DNA from: CAYOZN01 sp964408455
Lineage (GTDB): Bacteria; Planctomycetota; Phycisphaerae; UBA1845; UTPLA1
Assembly: GCA_964408455.1 (NCBI GenBank)
Contig: CAYOZN010000008.1
Span: forward strand, 1 to 64,000
DNA length: 64,000 nt
Reading direction: 5' to 3'
The position numbers and the translations under genes were made by a program. The stretch's first letter is position 1; each line of letters opens with the position of its first letter. Of the stretch, positions 16,420 through 26,036 are shown in pieces. Below the pieces are notes generated by a model. That model was given only the letters and a program-made list of their open reading frames with translations. It did not search any database and had not been told where the DNA came from.

Positions 16420-19305
16420 CTACGGCTTGGCGAGCGGCAGGCCAAGCTCGGATAGCTTGTTGGCTGTGGCTGCGAACCGCTGGCTTCCGCTCAACTGCGA
16501 GAAGTCCTGCTCGAAATACCACTCGTAGAATTCGCTCCACGCTTCGGCGTCGATTTCCTCCTCGCCGCTGCCGAAGCCGCCCATCATCATCATCTGTTGC
16601 TCGCACTCGTCGGGGATGCCGTTTTCGTTTGTGTCCTCCGACAGTTCCGCCGCGATGTCGCAACTGTCGGGCACGCCGTTCTCGTTGCAATCGGCGCAGG
16701 CCGGATCATTGTCGCACGCGGCGATGTCGCACTCGTCGGGAATGTCGTTGTCGTTGCAGTCGAAGCTGCCGAATGGCGGCGGCAGTTCCAGGTCGCAGGC
16801 ATCCGGATAGGCGTTCTCGTTGCAGTCGGGGTCGACCCACTGGTCGCCATCGGGGTCGGTCGGGTCGAGGTCGCATTCGTCCGGCACGCCGTTGGCGTCG
16901 CAGTCATCCTCGCACCAGTCCGGCACGCCATTCTCATTGCAATCCGGGAATGATTCGCACGCGTCGAGCACGTCATTGCCGTCGCAGTCGCCAAATTCCA
17001 TCTCGCATTCGTCGGGAATATCGTTGACGTTGCAGTCCTCGCTGGTCTCGTCGGCGATATCCTTGTCATCGGGAATGTCGTTTGCGTTGCAGTCCAATTC
17101 GCAGCCATCGGGAATGCCGTTCTCATTGGCGTCGCCGCACGCCGGATCGCTGTCGCAGTCGGCAATTTCGCATTCATTGAGGATGCCGTCGGAATCACAG
17201 TCGCACAGAGCCGCGTCGGTTTCGACGTCACAAAGCCGGATGTCGGTGGCATCCCAGATATCATTGTCATTGCAGTCCGGGGCCGTCGCGCCCTGCGGGC
17301 AGCTGGCGGCGCAAGCAGAACCATCAATTAATGCCGCGACGAAGCACGTGACATCATCCTCGTCCATGTCGCGATCGAGATCCATGTCGCCGGCGGCACA
17401 CGCCGGGCCCGGCATTGTGCTCGCACTCGGGCCGTGAATCAGCCAGCAATCCGCAAATGGTTGAATGTCGAGACCGTCGCGTTCGCCATCCTCGTTCATG
17501 TCTCCCTGTTCGCTCAGGTCGAACTCGTAGCCGCCCATGTCCACCACCGGATCGCCATTGCCGGAGTTTGTGACCGACGGCTCGTCGCGCACTCGCATAT
17601 GCAGGTCGAGGTCGGGAGTCTTCTCGCTGGTCGTGTTGCTGTCATCCGCATCCAGTGCATCGGTCGGCGTGACCACTGTATTGGCCGCGTCGATCGCGGG
17701 GCTGCACGATGCCAAGCGGAAGTTGTCATTCGGGGAATCGTAAAAGTCGGGATCGTCGTCGATGTTGTGCTCCGGATTGCCGGTCGTCGTGTACGGCACA
17801 GTTCCGCCGGCCGAATCGTCCTCGATGCACGAATAGAGCACGGTCGGCAGATTGGGGGAATCCAGGGGATACAGCTGTTCTTCCCACGTCGTGCTGGAGA
17901 ATGCGTCGCCATTTCCCCAGAAGATGCAGTTTTCGAACTCGGCGCCCGGCCCCGCGGCGGCGCCGCCTCCTCGCTGCGTTGCCGAATTTTCGGTGATGGT
18001 CGTGTTGACGATCGGACCGTCGTCCGTGTGGATGCCGCCGCCGTTGCCCGACGCAAAGTTGTCGTACAGCAGCGTGTTCGTCATCTGGCCCAGTGCCGCG
18101 CCCTCTACGTGGACGCCACCGCCGTGCACCGGACCGTTGTTCGCGGTGCTTGCCTGGTTGCCTCGCACGACGCAGTTAACGACGCGGTTCTGACCGCCCG
18201 CAAGATAGAGTCCGCCACCGAATCCCTCCTTGCCGCCGATGAAGTTATCCGCAACCAGCGTGTTGACCAGGTCGACGCTGCCGCTGATCACGGCGATGCC
18301 GCCGCCGCGGCAGATCGGATCGACAGCATTCTCCTGGTTGAGCGAATTCCCGTTCACGATGCAGTTGCGCATGAGCAGGTGCGAGCCGCCGAGCACTGCT
18401 CCGCCGCCGCCATGCGGCAGGGGATCGGTGCCATCGTCGTCTTCCCAGAAGTTGCCGACAACCTGGCATCGAAGCATTGTCACGTCCGAACCGCCGTCGA
18501 TCACGAAGCCGGCCCCGTAGCTCGAGCCGGCGTGCCTGGTCAACTCGTTTTCGAGAATGATGCAATCCTGAATAAAGACCACTGACGCATTCGCTGAGAG
18601 ACCAGCCCCCTCGCCGCCCTCGTTGCCACTGATCATGCAGCGCAGAAATCTGGTCTCGACCTGATCGTCGTCTGTTTCGATGAAAACGCCCGCGCCCCGC
18701 TTGTCGTCCGGCACCGCGTTGCCGGTGATTATGCAATCCCGCATGGTTGGGCTCGATCCCTCAGGTACATGTAACCCTGCCCCATCGCCGCCGCCTTCCT
18801 CGTCAAAGTGATATCCGCCCTGAATCGTTACGCCGTCCAGCTCGGAGCGGAAATCCACGGCCGGCAAATCCGGACCAGCTCGAACTACAACCATCGAATT
18901 GTCCTCTGGCCCGGCATCTCCTAATTCACCGCTGAGTATCGTGATGTACTCGTCTATATTACGCTCGTCGGGATTGCTACTCCCGCCTTTGTAGCCTCCT
19001 TGAATGATCGTTCGATGCCGCAACACAAACGCCTTCGTTCTGTCCGAGTTATTCGGTGTCGCATCCGTATCACCAGGTCGGTAGACTCCCTGTGCAACCT
19101 TGATGAGATGTTCCGGGTCAGAGTGATTCATCGCGGCTTCGATCGCGTCCTCCAAATACCAAAATGCTGTAGACCAGCCTTCTCCGTTCTGGGTCGCCGA
19201 AGTCTGACTCGCGTCCACGTGCCACTCTTCTGCGTAGACCGCGGTACGAGCCGCAGAAAGTACCAATAAGCAAACAAGGGCCCGTCTGACAATCAATGGT
19301 TTCAT
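16420..19305 (-). CDS. Large secreted beta-helix protein with dockerin-like motifs and CNxNGIPDxC ladder
   Basis: I choose ATG 19305, which follows GGGAGA at five bases; the frame extends to 19335. The product has 961 aa. A signal peptide ends AVYA/EEW. Residues about 20-570 form a polymorphic, Asn/Gly-rich right-handed beta-helix (repeats such as MRDCIITGN, NCIVNGNSL, VNTLVADN) of the pectate-lyase-like surface type. Two EF-hand-like dockerin segments (GDMNEDGERDGLD, GDMDLDRDMDEDD) lie near 610-665. The rest, to about 905, is a ladder of about a dozen Asp/Cys/Asn motifs of the type DCNxNxIPDxCD. The end is Met/Glu-rich without a sorting tail. It is probably exported and calcium-stabilised. 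Confidence 0.85.
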   Translation of the reverse strand: MKPLIVRRALVCLLVLSAARTAVYAEEWHVDASQTSATQNGEGWSTAFWYLEDAIEAAMNHSDPEHLIKVAQGVYRPGDTDATPNNSDRTKAFVLRHRTIIQGGYKGGSSNPDERNIDEYITILSGELGDAGPEDNSMVVVRAGPDLPAVDFRSELDGVTIQGGYHFDEEGGGDGAGLHVPEGSSPTMRDCIITGNAVPDDKRGAGVFIETDDDQVETRFLRCMISGNEGGEGAGLSANASVVFIQDCIILENELTRHAGSSYGAGFVIDGGSDVTMLRCQVVGNFWEDDDGTDPLPHGGGGAVLGGSHLLMRNCIVNGNSLNQENAVDPICRGGGIAVISGSVDLVNTLVADNFIGGKEGFGGGLYLAGGQNRVVNCVVRGNQASTANNGPVHGGGVHVEGAALGQMTNTLLYDNFASGNGGGIHTDDGPIVNTTITENSATQRGGGAAAGPGAEFENCIFWGNGDAFSSTTWEEQLYPLDSPNLPTVLYSCIEDDSAGGTVPYTTTGNPEHNIDDDPDFYDSPNDNFRLASCSPAIDAANTVVTPTDALDADDSNTTSEKTPDLDLHMRVRDEPSVTNSGNGDPVVDMGGYEFDLSEQGDMNEDGERDGLDIQPFADCWLIHGPSASTMPGPACAAGDMDLDRDMDEDDVTCFVAALIDGSACAASCPQGATAPDCNDNDIWDATDIRLCDVETDAALCDCDSDGILNECEIADCDSDPACGDANENGIPDGCELDCNANDIPDDKDIADETSEDCNVNDIPDECEMEFGDCDGNDVLDACESFPDCNENGVPDWCEDDCDANGVPDECDLDPTDPDGDQWVDPDCNENAYPDACDLELPPPFGSFDCNDNDIPDECDIAACDNDPACADCNENGVPDSCDIAAELSEDTNENGIPDECEQQMMMMGGFGSGEEEIDAEAWSEFYEWYFEQDFSQLSGSQRFAATANKLSELGLPLAKP

Positions 19306-19388
19306 TGCTATCTCCCGGCTTGAATAGTCCAACAAGTTTTCGTTACAATACTTCTTTCTGCGACAGTCGTCTTTAGGGTGGTCTTACC

Positions 19389-20111
19389 ATGCGCCTCCTT
19401 TCTGTCAGCGTGGCTTTGACATTCTTGAGCGTTGGTTCCGACGCGGCATCGGCCGGGTTTGATGTGACGTTCTGGCATCTATCAACAGCCACTAGCGACC
19501 TAGGCGACTCCAGTCCCGCCGACAGTGAAGATGTCTTTGCAATAACAAATCCGCTGACCCAGCTTGTCCAGACCCAAATTGGCCCGAGCTTCACTTCGGC
19601 ATATTACGACCACTCCTGGCTGCCCGATCTGGCCGTTGGCACGTTCAACACCGACATCACGCATGGCATCGCCTCTCCTGACATCATCAACGTCACCCGA
19701 ACCCAGATTTTCTTCCTCGCCGACGAGCCGATCCGCGTCACCATCAACGGCAGCCTGACCTACAGCCACACGCCCGGCGATGACACGGGGATTAGATTCG
19801 GTGCCTCCGTCCGCGACACGACGACCAACGATGACCTCTCCTCGCAGACCGAGCAGGGCGGCAACCTCTACCTCCTTCCCTCCGCCGGCACCCTCAACAT
19901 CGCCGGCGAAGCCATCCTCGACGCCGGCGTCATCTACCGCCTCCAGTTCGTCATCGACTCCAGCAACACCGGCGACCTGCCGCCCACCGGCACCCTCGAT
20001 GCCTCGGGCTACTTGAACTTTGCCATCACCCCGGTGCCCGAGCCGGCCACCGCCATGCTCCTGCTCGCCGCCGCCCCAATCCTTCTCCGCCGCCGCCGCG
20101 GTGCTACATAG
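19389..20111 (+). CDS. PEP-CTERM protein 1
   Basis: The 240-aa protein is transcribed divergently from the beta-helix gene. A signal peptide ends ASA/GFDV. The body is strand-rich without a domain I recognise. The C-terminus is a textbook PEP-CTERM sorting signal: VPEPATA, a hydrophobic helix (MLLLAAAPILL) and RRRRG. Such proteins are exported and processed by an exosortase that recognises the PEP motif. No exosortase is in this window. The product is probably a matrix or envelope component. Confidence 0.85.
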   Translation: MRLLSVSVALTFLSVGSDAASAGFDVTFWHLSTATSDLGDSSPADSEDVFAITNPLTQLVQTQIGPSFTSAYYDHSWLPDLAVGTFNTDITHGIASPDIINVTRTQIFFLADEPIRVTINGSLTYSHTPGDDTGIRFGASVRDTTTNDDLSSQTEQGGNLYLLPSAGTLNIAGEAILDAGVIYRLQFVIDSSNTGDLPPTGTLDASGYLNFAITPVPEPATAMLLLAAAPILLRRRRGAT

Positions 20112-20584
20112 TGGCGTTCGCCTTCTTAGCCCGCGGCACATTGCAATCATTTACCCGCTCCGGCGGCAAACTTTTTTTCAAAATTGTCACACGCGCCAAG
20201 TGTCACAGCCCGTCACAGCCCGTCACGCGCGGGGGGTGATTCGGGGTCGCAAGTGAATCAAACCGAATCAAACCGACAAAGCGCGCGTTAGGCAGGCGGG
20301 TCTGCCCTGATGCTTTTTCTACTCAGTAGATTAGTTCACCGTTCCGTGAGGGAGCTGGTTGTACGACGCCCAGCATGCCGACGCTGGACAGTTCTCACGA
20401 GGAGCGAGAGCAACGAGTGCAGTGATGATTTCCACGTGGGGAGAAATGCCGGTGTGGCGTCGGCATGGCACCCGGCATAAATGGCTTCCTTCGTAACGAG
20501 GAGTTTCATTCTCGGGTTAAACTGAAACGGTTGAATTGCTCGGCTATTTCGAGTAGATTTTACTCGAATCTTGGAGGTCCTCGG
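20112..20584. other. Intergenic region with short tandem repeats
   Basis: No gene is convincing in these 473 bases. They hold a weak GC hairpin followed by T7 near 20157-20179, which may end the upstream PEP-CTERM transcript. They also hold two short tandem repeats (20202-20274), and then a stretch rich in small inverted repeats before the next start. Confidence 0.5.
20202..20274 (+). repeat. Two adjacent 10-bp tandem repeats
   Basis: GTCACAGCCC occurs twice and then partially at 20202-20226. GAATCAAACC occurs twice at 20255-20274. Both have a period of ten, close to one DNA turn, and lie 310-380 bases upstream of the second PEP-CTERM gene. A protein-binding role is possible but unproven. 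Confidence 0.6.
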
Positions 20585-21307
20585 ATGCTGTACCAGCGCA
20601 TGTTATCGCTCGTTGTCGTACTAGCAGCGCTGACGGGCACTACCGCGGCTGGCGGTACCGTCGTCGTGAACGACTGGGCGGTCGGCACGGCAATCACCCC
20701 GCCTGGCGGCGGCGGCCCGGGCATGGGGTCATTTGAGCCGGCTAATCCCTTCAACCAGCAATTTTCCGTCAACTGGAACTCATCAGTCTCTTCATGTTTG
20801 GTTTCATTCGCCTGGAACGAATCGGCCGGCACCGGCAGCTTCCTCATCGAGGGCCAGCACACCGCAGAAGGAACCGGCAGCGGCATCCTGCAATCGGGAA
20901 GCAGCGGCGGAATCACCATCGATGTTGCGACCGACCTGCTCTTCACGGTCCATGGCTCCTACGATCACGCCTTGTCGCTCGACATCTCGACGGCCTCCTT
21001 CGGGCTGAACATCGTCACGCCGGGTGGCGGTGTCCCGCCGCTATTGTCCGTGGGCGACTCCCAGAGTGCCTGGCCCGGCCCGCCCAACGGCACGCTCTCC
21101 ATGGATGCAGAGGTCGTCATCCCCGGCGGCCAGTCCTGGCTGATCCAGTACAGCATGCGCCTGATTACAGCTGCCCCGCCCGGGGGGCTTGCCAGCGGGG
21201 ACGGCTTTATCCAGTTCAGCTTCGCCCCGGTAAGTGTGCCCGAACCCGCCACAGCCAGCCTCCTCCTCGCCGCCGCTCCCATCCTCCTCCGCCGCGGCCG
21301 CCATTAG
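20585..21307 (+). CDS. PEP-CTERM protein 2
   Basis: I choose ATG 20585, with GGAGG seven bases upstream; the frame is open back to 20465. The 240-aa product has a signal peptide ending near TTAA/GGTVV. The middle is strand-rich, with no recognised domain. The sorting signal is VPEPATA, hydrophobic LLLAAAPILL, then RRGRH. Its tail is nearly identical to that of PEP-CTERM protein 1 although the bodies differ, so the two probably use the same exosortase. Export and surface or matrix location are inferred from the signals. Confidence 0.83.
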   Translation: MLYQRMLSLVVVLAALTGTTAAGGTVVVNDWAVGTAITPPGGGGPGMGSFEPANPFNQQFSVNWNSSVSSCLVSFAWNESAGTGSFLIEGQHTAEGTGSGILQSGSSGGITIDVATDLLFTVHGSYDHALSLDISTASFGLNIVTPGGGVPPLLSVGDSQSAWPGPPNGTLSMDAEVVIPGGQSWLIQYSMRLITAAPPGGLASGDGFIQFSFAPVSVPEPATASLLLAAAPILLRRGRH

Positions 21308-21691
21308 CCACCAGCATCTGCACCGGTTTCCGCCGAACGCCTCGTCCCGCGGGCTCGCTCGCCCATGTGGCTTTCACATAGCGCCCCCCGTAAACAAAAA
21401 GACATCTGCGCGCGAGGCGCAAAAAAAATCTGGAACAATTTCTTGAGGATTTTTCGTGGGCGGATGGGCCGTCTCAGGAGACGTCCTGAGGCACTCGCCA
21501 CAGGATCAGCGCGCCCAGTGCGCAGACGGTGGGAGAAGCGAGGAAGATGGCGATCCTGGCGGCTGCGAAGTCGGCCGGTTCCGGAAGGGCGTGGCCGGCG
21601 ATGCGGTGCGGGATTTTAACGGAACACACTGCGTTCATTCCGGCGATCGGTCGGCGGCCTGACGATATGCGAATGCACGATCAATTCACGG
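21308..21691. other. Intergenic region, nothing recognised
   Basis: These 384 bases lie between two convergent genes. I see an A8 tract near 21421 and no convincing gene, hairpin or repeat. Confidence 0.4.
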
Positions 21692-24037
21692 TTAATGATC
21701 GGGAACGCCGTCGCCGTCGTGGTCGTGATCTTCTCCGTCGTGGTCGTGATCTTCGGCGTTGCCGCGGCCGGCGGCGGCGATGTTGTCGCGCGTTTTCTGG
21801 ATCATCTCCTCGACGCTCTTGAGGTCCTTGATGAATTCGACGTGACCATCCTGGAAGAGGACGTTGACGCCTTCGCCGGCGTGGTTTTCGAAGCGCTCGT
21901 AGAGGAGCACGTTGTTCGGCGGGGATGACGTGGTGGAGCCGGGGATGTAGATGTAGCAGGCGTCGATGGCCTCGACGACGTCTTCCTCGGTGATGGCGGT
22001 GCTGGGGCAGACGAACATCCTGTGGAGGGTGTTGCCTTCCTTGATGACGTCGTTGATGTCGGTGGGGAACTTTTCATGGCGATCCATGGCGGAGATATAG
22101 AGGGCCTGGCCGATGCCGCGCATGTTCATTGCGCATACGGTGCGCTTGGACAGTTCGCGGGCGCGGGAGAGGGAGGGCAGCAGGATGGAGACCATCATGG
22201 CGGTGGCGGCGGTGCTGGAGGCCATGCTGGGCGTGCCGGGAACGGGCCACGAGCCGTATGAAAGCGAAAGGATGCCCTGCTCATCGGCGCGGGAGAGACC
22301 GACGTCGGCATGCAGGTGGCGGCGGAGGGTGGATAGAGATGGGAGCGCGGCGATGTCGAGGTCGATGCCTTCACCTTGTGCCATTGCGGTGCCCATCTGG
22401 GCGAGCAGGAGCACGAATGGGTATGCGGACGTGAGACCGCCGCGGGCATCGACATAGGAGAAGCTGTCGCCGATGTCGCCCATGATCTTGCGGGCCTTGA
22501 TGACATCGGGATTGGCGAGGATGGAATCGGCGGCGGCGCCATCGTCCATCAGGCGATCGAGCGCGGTGACGACCATCTGGGGATAGAAGCTCTTGATGAG
22601 GCGGCCTTCGTGGACCGTCCAGGCGGGGGCGATGGGAATGGGCAGGCCGGTGACGTTGATGAATTCGATGGTGTGATCGCGGTGCTGCATGGTGCCGAGG
22701 CCGAGCCTGATGTTGCCGAAGATGGGGCTTCTCTCGGTGGCGAACTCGTTGAGCACATGAAAGATGCGGCGGGTGCGCTCGAGGAGCAGGTCCTCCTTTT
22801 TGATGGGGATGATGGCGGTCATGCCGGTGAACCAGATGCCGCCGGACTCTGGTGTGTCGTACATGACGAGGGTGTCGCCGATGAGGGAGAGATAGTCTTC
22901 GTCGATGCGGAAGCCGAGCTTCTTTTCGAATTCGGCGATGGCGCGGGTGACGTATTCGTGGAAGTCGGGGGCGATGCCTTCGAGGGCATTGACAATGCTG
23001 CGATAGCCGGCGGCCCAGTCGCACTTGATGGCGACGGCCCAGGCGGGGGACCTGGGGATGAGGGCGAGGTCCTTCTCGGACAGCGGGGGGCCGCCGCGGG
23101 CGAACATGCCGCGTCCACCGCCGGGGGTGTGAATGTAGGAGCCGCTGACGACGGCCTGGTCGCGATAGTGCATCTCCCAGCAGAAGCTCCTGACGCTATC
23201 GAGGCCGGCGGCGGCGTAGACGCGCTCGATGATGGCGGCGGTCTGCCGGTCGCCGCCGGTGAAGAGGGGCAGGGCGCCGCGAAGGCGTTCGAACGCGGCG
23301 GTCGCATTTACGAAGACGGTCCAGGAGCGGCTGGCGTCGCCGCCGCCGATGCGCTCGCGGCAGAGGCGGAGCGAGTCGTTGTCGAGGAGTGACTTTTCTT
23401 TGGCACTGGCTTCGAGGCGGCGTGCGATCTCGGGCACGGGCGTTTCGCCCACGGCGAAGACAAACAGACCATCCATGTTGCCGTAGAAGACGGGGACGGG
23501 CGCGGTTGTGATGCGGGTGAGTGAATGGCCGGCCACGAGCGCGACTTCACCGGGCTGGGCGCCGGCGAGCTGCTGAAACTGGTCGACGAGCTTGACGAGG
23601 CGGGGGGCGGCGTCGCCGGCGCGGCAGACGAGGGCGGCCTGGATATCGGGGCCGTGGTCGGTCAGGCGGGCATCGAGAATGGCGAAGGCGGTGGGGTGGC
23701 GCTCGAGGAAGGTGAGGAATTCGAGACCGGCGTCGTAGATGGCGATGGCGTTGTCGTCATTTTTGTCGGCTTGTGAGGCGACGAACTGCCGGACGGCGCC
23801 CATGAAGCGGCTGCGGAAGTGCTGCACCTCGGGCTCGGCGATGAGGCGACCCCACGAGGAATCTTCGACGGCGCCGCGGGTGTGATCGCTGCCCATGCGC
23901 GCGAGATAGACGATGGTGTTCTCGGGAAAGAGTGCGGCGGGATCGGCGGTCTGCGAGAAGACCGGCGGGGGAAAGGTGGCGGCGAGCAGCGCCAGGAGAC
24001 CGATGGCGATGCGGATGGAGGCGCGATGGACATTCAT
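21692..24037 (-). CDS. Secreted DUF3352-like protein fused to a prepilin-type H-X9-DG region
   Basis: I choose ATG 24037, seven bases after GGAG; the frame extends upstream to 24181. The product has 781 aa. A signal peptide ends VFSQ/TADPA. The first 590 residues look like the DUF3352-type proteins of planctomycetes (PENTIVYLARMGS start, DARLTD, mixed alpha/beta). From about 610 a hydrophobic helix (ATAMMVSILLPSLSRARE) with Cys-AMNMRGIGQALYIS and a late LFQDGHVEF motif match the H-X9-DG prepilin-associated C-terminal domain. The last 22 residues are almost only His, Asp and Gly, a likely metal-binding tail. The function is unknown. It is divergent from the carboxylase gene mccB. Confidence 0.7.
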   Translation of the reverse strand: MNVHRASIRIAIGLLALLAATFPPPVFSQTADPAALFPENTIVYLARMGSDHTRGAVEDSSWGRLIAEPEVQHFRSRFMGAVRQFVASQADKNDDNAIAIYDAGLEFLTFLERHPTAFAILDARLTDHGPDIQAALVCRAGDAAPRLVKLVDQFQQLAGAQPGEVALVAGHSLTRITTAPVPVFYGNMDGLFVFAVGETPVPEIARRLEASAKEKSLLDNDSLRLCRERIGGGDASRSWTVFVNATAAFERLRGALPLFTGGDRQTAAIIERVYAAAGLDSVRSFCWEMHYRDQAVVSGSYIHTPGGGRGMFARGGPPLSEKDLALIPRSPAWAVAIKCDWAAGYRSIVNALEGIAPDFHEYVTRAIAEFEKKLGFRIDEDYLSLIGDTLVMYDTPESGGIWFTGMTAIIPIKKEDLLLERTRRIFHVLNEFATERSPIFGNIRLGLGTMQHRDHTIEFINVTGLPIPIAPAWTVHEGRLIKSFYPQMVVTALDRLMDDGAAADSILANPDVIKARKIMGDIGDSFSYVDARGGLTSAYPFVLLLAQMGTAMAQGEGIDLDIAALPSLSTLRRHLHADVGLSRADEQGILSLSYGSWPVPGTPSMASSTAATAMMVSILLPSLSRARELSKRTVCAMNMRGIGQALYISAMDRHEKFPTDINDVIKEGNTLHRMFVCPSTAITEEDVVEAIDACYIYIPGSTTSSPPNNVLLYERFENHAGEGVNVLFQDGHVEFIKDLKSVEEMIQKTRDNIAAAGRGNAEDHDHDGEDHDHDGDGVPDH

Positions 24038-24300
24038 GGAAGTTCTCCGCTTGCAGGTGGCCTGGAGCGAGCCAGCTGTGAACAGGATGCACGGAGCCGT
24101 GCGCGGCCGCTTGTTCCGCCAGTGATGGTAATGGGCCGCGCAGCGTCGGGCAACGCGGGGGCGGCTGTTTTCGCGTTGCATGAGCCGCTACACTGGCGCC
24201 CGAGCTTGCAGGGTGGACAGGTCGAATTGAGATATTTGCGGCACTGGGGCAGGTAAGTGGCACGGGCGGCGGGAATGTCGCCGGCCGGTGCGGGGCAGCC

Positions 24301-25926
24301 ATGGACGTCATTGAGTCAAAGTTGAACACGTCGGAAGCGGGGTTTGTGGAGAATGCGGCGCATATGGTGGGGCTGGTGAAGGCGTTGCGCGAGCGCATCG
24401 CGACGGTGAAGGCGGGGGGCGGCGCGGTGGCGATGGAGCGGCATCGATCGCGCGGCAAGCTGCTGGCGCGGGATCGGATCGAGAAGCTGCTCGATCCGGA
24501 CAGTGCATTCCTGGAGCTGAGTCCGCTGGCGGCGTGGGGGATGTATGGCGGGGATGCGCCGGGGGCGGGCATCGTGACGGGGATCGGCCGGGTGCAGGAT
24601 CGGGAGTGTCTGATCGTCGCGAACGACGCGACGGTGAAGGGGGGGACGTATTATCCGATCACGGTGAAGAAGCACCTGCGGGCGCAGGAGATCGCGCGGG
24701 AGAACCACCTGCCGTGCATTTACCTGGTGGACAGCGGTGGGGCGTTTCTGCCGATGCAGGACGAGGTGTTTCCGGATCGCGAGCACTTCGGTCGGATTTT
24801 TTACAACCAGGCGCAGATGTCGGCGCTGGGGATTCCGCAGATCGCGGTGGTGATGGGCTCGTGCACGGCGGGGGGCGCGTACGTGCCGGCGATGAGCGAC
24901 GAGACGGTGATCGTGCGCGAGCAGGGGACGATCTTCCTGGGGGGGCCGCCGCTGGTGAAGGCGGCGACGGGGGAAGAAGTGACGGCGGAGGAGCTGGGCG
25001 GGGCGGACGTGCACTGCCGGAAGAGCGGCGTGGCGGATCACTATGCGATCAACGACGAGGATGCGCTGGCGATCACGCGGAGTATTGTGGCGCATTTGAA
25101 TGGGGGCGCACAGCATGCCGGCGCTGCGCTTCGGCATGGCACCCAATCGCCGGAGGAGCCGCTGTACGACACGCGCGAGGTGTACGGGGTGATTCAGAAG
25201 GATATCCGCAAGCCGTACGACGTGCGGGAGGTGATCGCGCGGATCGTGGATGGCAGCCGGTTTCACGAGTTCAAGGCGCTGTATGGCACGACGCTGGTGA
25301 CGGGTTTTGCGCACATCTGGGGGTACCCGGCGGGGATCGTGGCGAACAATGGTGTCTTGTTCAGCGAGAGTGCCCTGAAGGCGGCACATTTCGTCGAGAT
25401 GTGCAGCCAGCGGCGGATTCCGCTGGTGTTTCTGCAGAACATCACGGGGTTCATGGTGGGGCGGCAGTTCGAGGCGGGGGGCATCGCCAAGGACGGGGCG
25501 AAGATGGTGGCGGCGGTGAGCAACGCGGCGGTGCCAAAGTTCACGGTGATCATCGGCGGCTCGTACGGGGCGGGGAACTACGGCATGTGCGGGCGGGCGT
25601 ACCAGCCGCGGTTCCTGTGGATGTGGCCCAATGCGCGAATCAGCGTGATGGGGGGCGAGCAGGCGGCCAGCGTGCTGCTCACGGTGAAGAAGGATCAGCT
25701 CGCGGCCAAGGGTGGCAAGGCGATGACACCTGCGGAGGAGGAAGCCTTCAAGCGGCCGACGCTGGAGAAATACGAGCGGGAGGGCAGCGCGTACTACAGC
25801 ACGGCGCGGCTGTGGGATGATGGGGTGATCGATCCGGCGGATACGCGGATGGTGCTGGGTCTGGCGATCGGGGCGAGTCTGAATGCGCCGTGGCCGGAGC
25901 GGCGGGTGGGGGTGTTCAGGATGTAA
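24301..25926 (+). CDS. mccB: Methylcrotonyl-CoA carboxylase, carboxyltransferase (beta) subunit
   Basis: The 541-aa length matches the family. The beta subunit transfers CO2 from carboxybiotin to 3-methylcrotonyl-CoA in leucine degradation. Visible family features are RGKLLARDRIEKLLD near the N-terminus, the acyl-CoA site GGTYYPITVKKHLRAQEIA, the VDSGGAFLPMQ and MGSCTAGGAYVPAMSDE loops, and the second-half GFMVG and GGSYGAGNYGMCGRAY motifs. The GGTYYP region favours methylcrotonyl- over propionyl-CoA. A short extra segment (about residues 266-283) is a small insertion. The partner subunit is encoded in two pieces at 32704 and 34960, and HMG-CoA lyase at 35495 completes the context. Confidence 0.93.
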   Translation: MDVIESKLNTSEAGFVENAAHMVGLVKALRERIATVKAGGGAVAMERHRSRGKLLARDRIEKLLDPDSAFLELSPLAAWGMYGGDAPGAGIVTGIGRVQDRECLIVANDATVKGGTYYPITVKKHLRAQEIARENHLPCIYLVDSGGAFLPMQDEVFPDREHFGRIFYNQAQMSALGIPQIAVVMGSCTAGGAYVPAMSDETVIVREQGTIFLGGPPLVKAATGEEVTAEELGGADVHCRKSGVADHYAINDEDALAITRSIVAHLNGGAQHAGAALRHGTQSPEEPLYDTREVYGVIQKDIRKPYDVREVIARIVDGSRFHEFKALYGTTLVTGFAHIWGYPAGIVANNGVLFSESALKAAHFVEMCSQRRIPLVFLQNITGFMVGRQFEAGGIAKDGAKMVAAVSNAAVPKFTVIIGGSYGAGNYGMCGRAYQPRFLWMWPNARISVMGGEQAASVLLTVKKDQLAAKGGKAMTPAEEEAFKRPTLEKYEREGSAYYSTARLWDDGVIDPADTRMVLGLAIGASLNAPWPERRVGVFRM

Positions 25927-26036
25927 TATTTCATGGTTGAAAAAAGGGCAAGATGGCCGACTTCAGGTCTCTCAGCGCCACTGTCGTGCATGCGGCATGA
26001 TCTGCGCGAATTGTCGACACTGGGCCGGGGGGCTTG

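Noticed and set aside
22376..23392. A 338-codon plus-strand frame opposite the DUF3352-like gene
   Set aside because: Its Asp/Gly/Ala-rich composition mirrors the minus-strand codons and it shows no domain.
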